DNA from: Chloroflexota bacterium
GTDB lineage: Bacteria; Chloroflexota; Anaerolineae; UBA7937; B3-Chlor
Assembly: GCA_030603665.1 (NCBI GenBank)
Contig: JAUVXJ010000002.1
Coordinates: forward strand, 248,001-312,000
Direction: 5' to 3'
Length of the DNA: 64,000 bases
The position numbers and the translations under genes are program-made. The first letter of the stretch is position 1. Each line of letters begins with the position of its first letter. Under the pieces are notes generated by a model, which had not been told where the DNA came from, ran no database searches, and was given only the letters and a program-made list of their open reading frames with translations. Shown here piece by piece: positions 63,484 through 64,000 of this stretch.

Positions 63484-64000
63484 TCAGTCTCCTTCTTCAC
63501 CTAACATAGAGTGGACAATAGAGGGAGAGAAAGCCCAGATCAGGGTGCATTCTCTGCCCGATGCGTTGCGCCATGTATGGGGCTGGCCACCCTGGTAGTG
63601 GATGCTATCACCCTCCCTTAGGGTGAAAACCTCCTCCCCCACGCCAACCTCCAGCTGGGCCTCCAAGATGAAGGCAAACTCCTCCCCAGAATGGGGACCG
63701 GCATCGATCTCCATATCTGGCCAGCAGATCACCCTATACGGCTCGAACATGCCCTTGACCGCTTCCGACGACAGGATCTCGAACGTGATCTTCGTGCTCC
63801 CATCGCCGAACTCGTCACCTCGCCCCTTTCTCACCACCTCCCAGACCGGAGCGGGATGCTCGAAGAAGGACCTCATTTCCACTCCCAAGGCCTCCGCGAC
63901 GGATGATAGAGCGGCAAGAGACGGCTTTGCCTTGTTCCGTTCGATCTGAGAGAGATAGCTGGCCGATAGACCCACCATGTCGCCCAATTGGGCCAGCGTG
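63484..64000 (-). CDS. XRE-cupin transcriptional regulator, 5' end outside window
   Basis: The frame continues beyond the right edge. The visible part has the end of an HTH domain (TLAQLGDMVGLSASYLSQIE) followed by a cupin sensor domain (about 60-165; PHSGEEFAFILEAQLEVGVG, YQGGQPHTWRNASG). Such regulators control nearby catabolic operons in response to a small ligand. It is the first gene of the minus-strand cluster, 4 nt upstream of the M29-like gene. Confidence 0.88.
   Translation of the reverse strand, partial: TLAQLGDMVGLSASYLSQIERNKAKPSLAALSSVAEALGVEMRSFFEHPAPVWEVVRKGRGDEFGDGSTKITFEILSSEAVKGMFEPYRVICWPDMEIDAGPHSGEEFAFILEAQLEVGVGEEVFTLREGDSIHYQGGQPHTWRNASGRECTLIWAFSPSIVHSMLGEEGD

Overview
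The window is a chromosomal segment of a bacterium, most compatible with Chloroflexota. That placement is an inference from gene content and conserved clusters (pgpH-ybeY-dgkA, pth-mfd, adenosine-specific kinase, YqeY, DegV, a CbiX-FeoA fusion, HyuAB with a Dpp transporter); no rRNA or marker tree is available here. The left 25 kb is ordinary and densely coding. From about 25 kb to 48 kb the segment is accessory: gene spacing opens up and truncated genes, duplications and secreted proteins accumulate. The right 16 kb is one long minus-strand catabolic cluster.

Region by region. 1-1.7 kb (+): end of comF, long-form ribosome hibernation factor, low-molecular-weight phosphatase. 1.7-6.5 kb (-): mutL, a lipoprotein with FlgD/Ig-like repeats and two family-2 glycosyltransferases in one tight run. 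6.6-8.4 kb (+): a clear promoter drives a fused relic of two beta-oxidation genes, then HIT protein, adenosine-specific kinase and YqeY. 8.4-11.5 kb (+): pgpH, ybeY, dgkA. 11.6-15.5 kb (-): membrane glycosyltransferase, ECF sigma factor, DegV protein and a small membrane protein. 15.6-21.9 kb (+): fabF, a secreted anchored protein, pth, mfd. 22-25 kb (-): feoA fusion, feoB and feoC behind a near-perfect promoter with a palindromic operator. 25.25 kb: intact tRNA-Leu(GAG).

25.3-34 kb: dinB, a 13-repeat BNR lipoprotein, a clan-A glycosidase, cupin and SDR enzymes and an ECF sigma/anti-sigma pair. Two decayed copies of the tRNA-Leu 3' half, each followed by its own hairpin, punctuate this stretch and suggest old integration or duplication events at the tRNA. 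A truncated twin of the sigma factor with the same promoter is also present. 33.8-41 kb (-): a C39-like cysteine peptidase with a propeptide-like partner, a Cys-rich metallopeptidase lipoprotein and an unknown 198-residue protein. These genes share repeated, hairpin-rich leader DNA: a 176-bp near-identical repeat in two copies and a degenerate third copy. 41-47.5 kb is a junction zone containing back-to-back truncated genes, a flavodoxin, an alpha/beta hydrolase, shards of saccharopine dehydrogenase-like genes, and an AT-richer insert. The insert carries a Cys-rich alkaline-phosphatase-fold protein with MopE-like DNDCDG repeats that looks foreign.

47.5-64 kb (-): starting from an XRE-cupin regulator at the right edge come an M29-like aminopeptidase, a complete DppABCDF peptide importer, an Asp/Glu/hydantoin racemase, HyuA, HyuB, an EthD protein, an intrinsic terminator, a second M29-like aminopeptidase, a saccharopine dehydrogenase-like oxidoreductase and a hydantoinase. 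Together these could import a peptide-like or cyclic amide compound, racemise it, open the ring and release amino acids. The real substrate cannot be read from the sequence.
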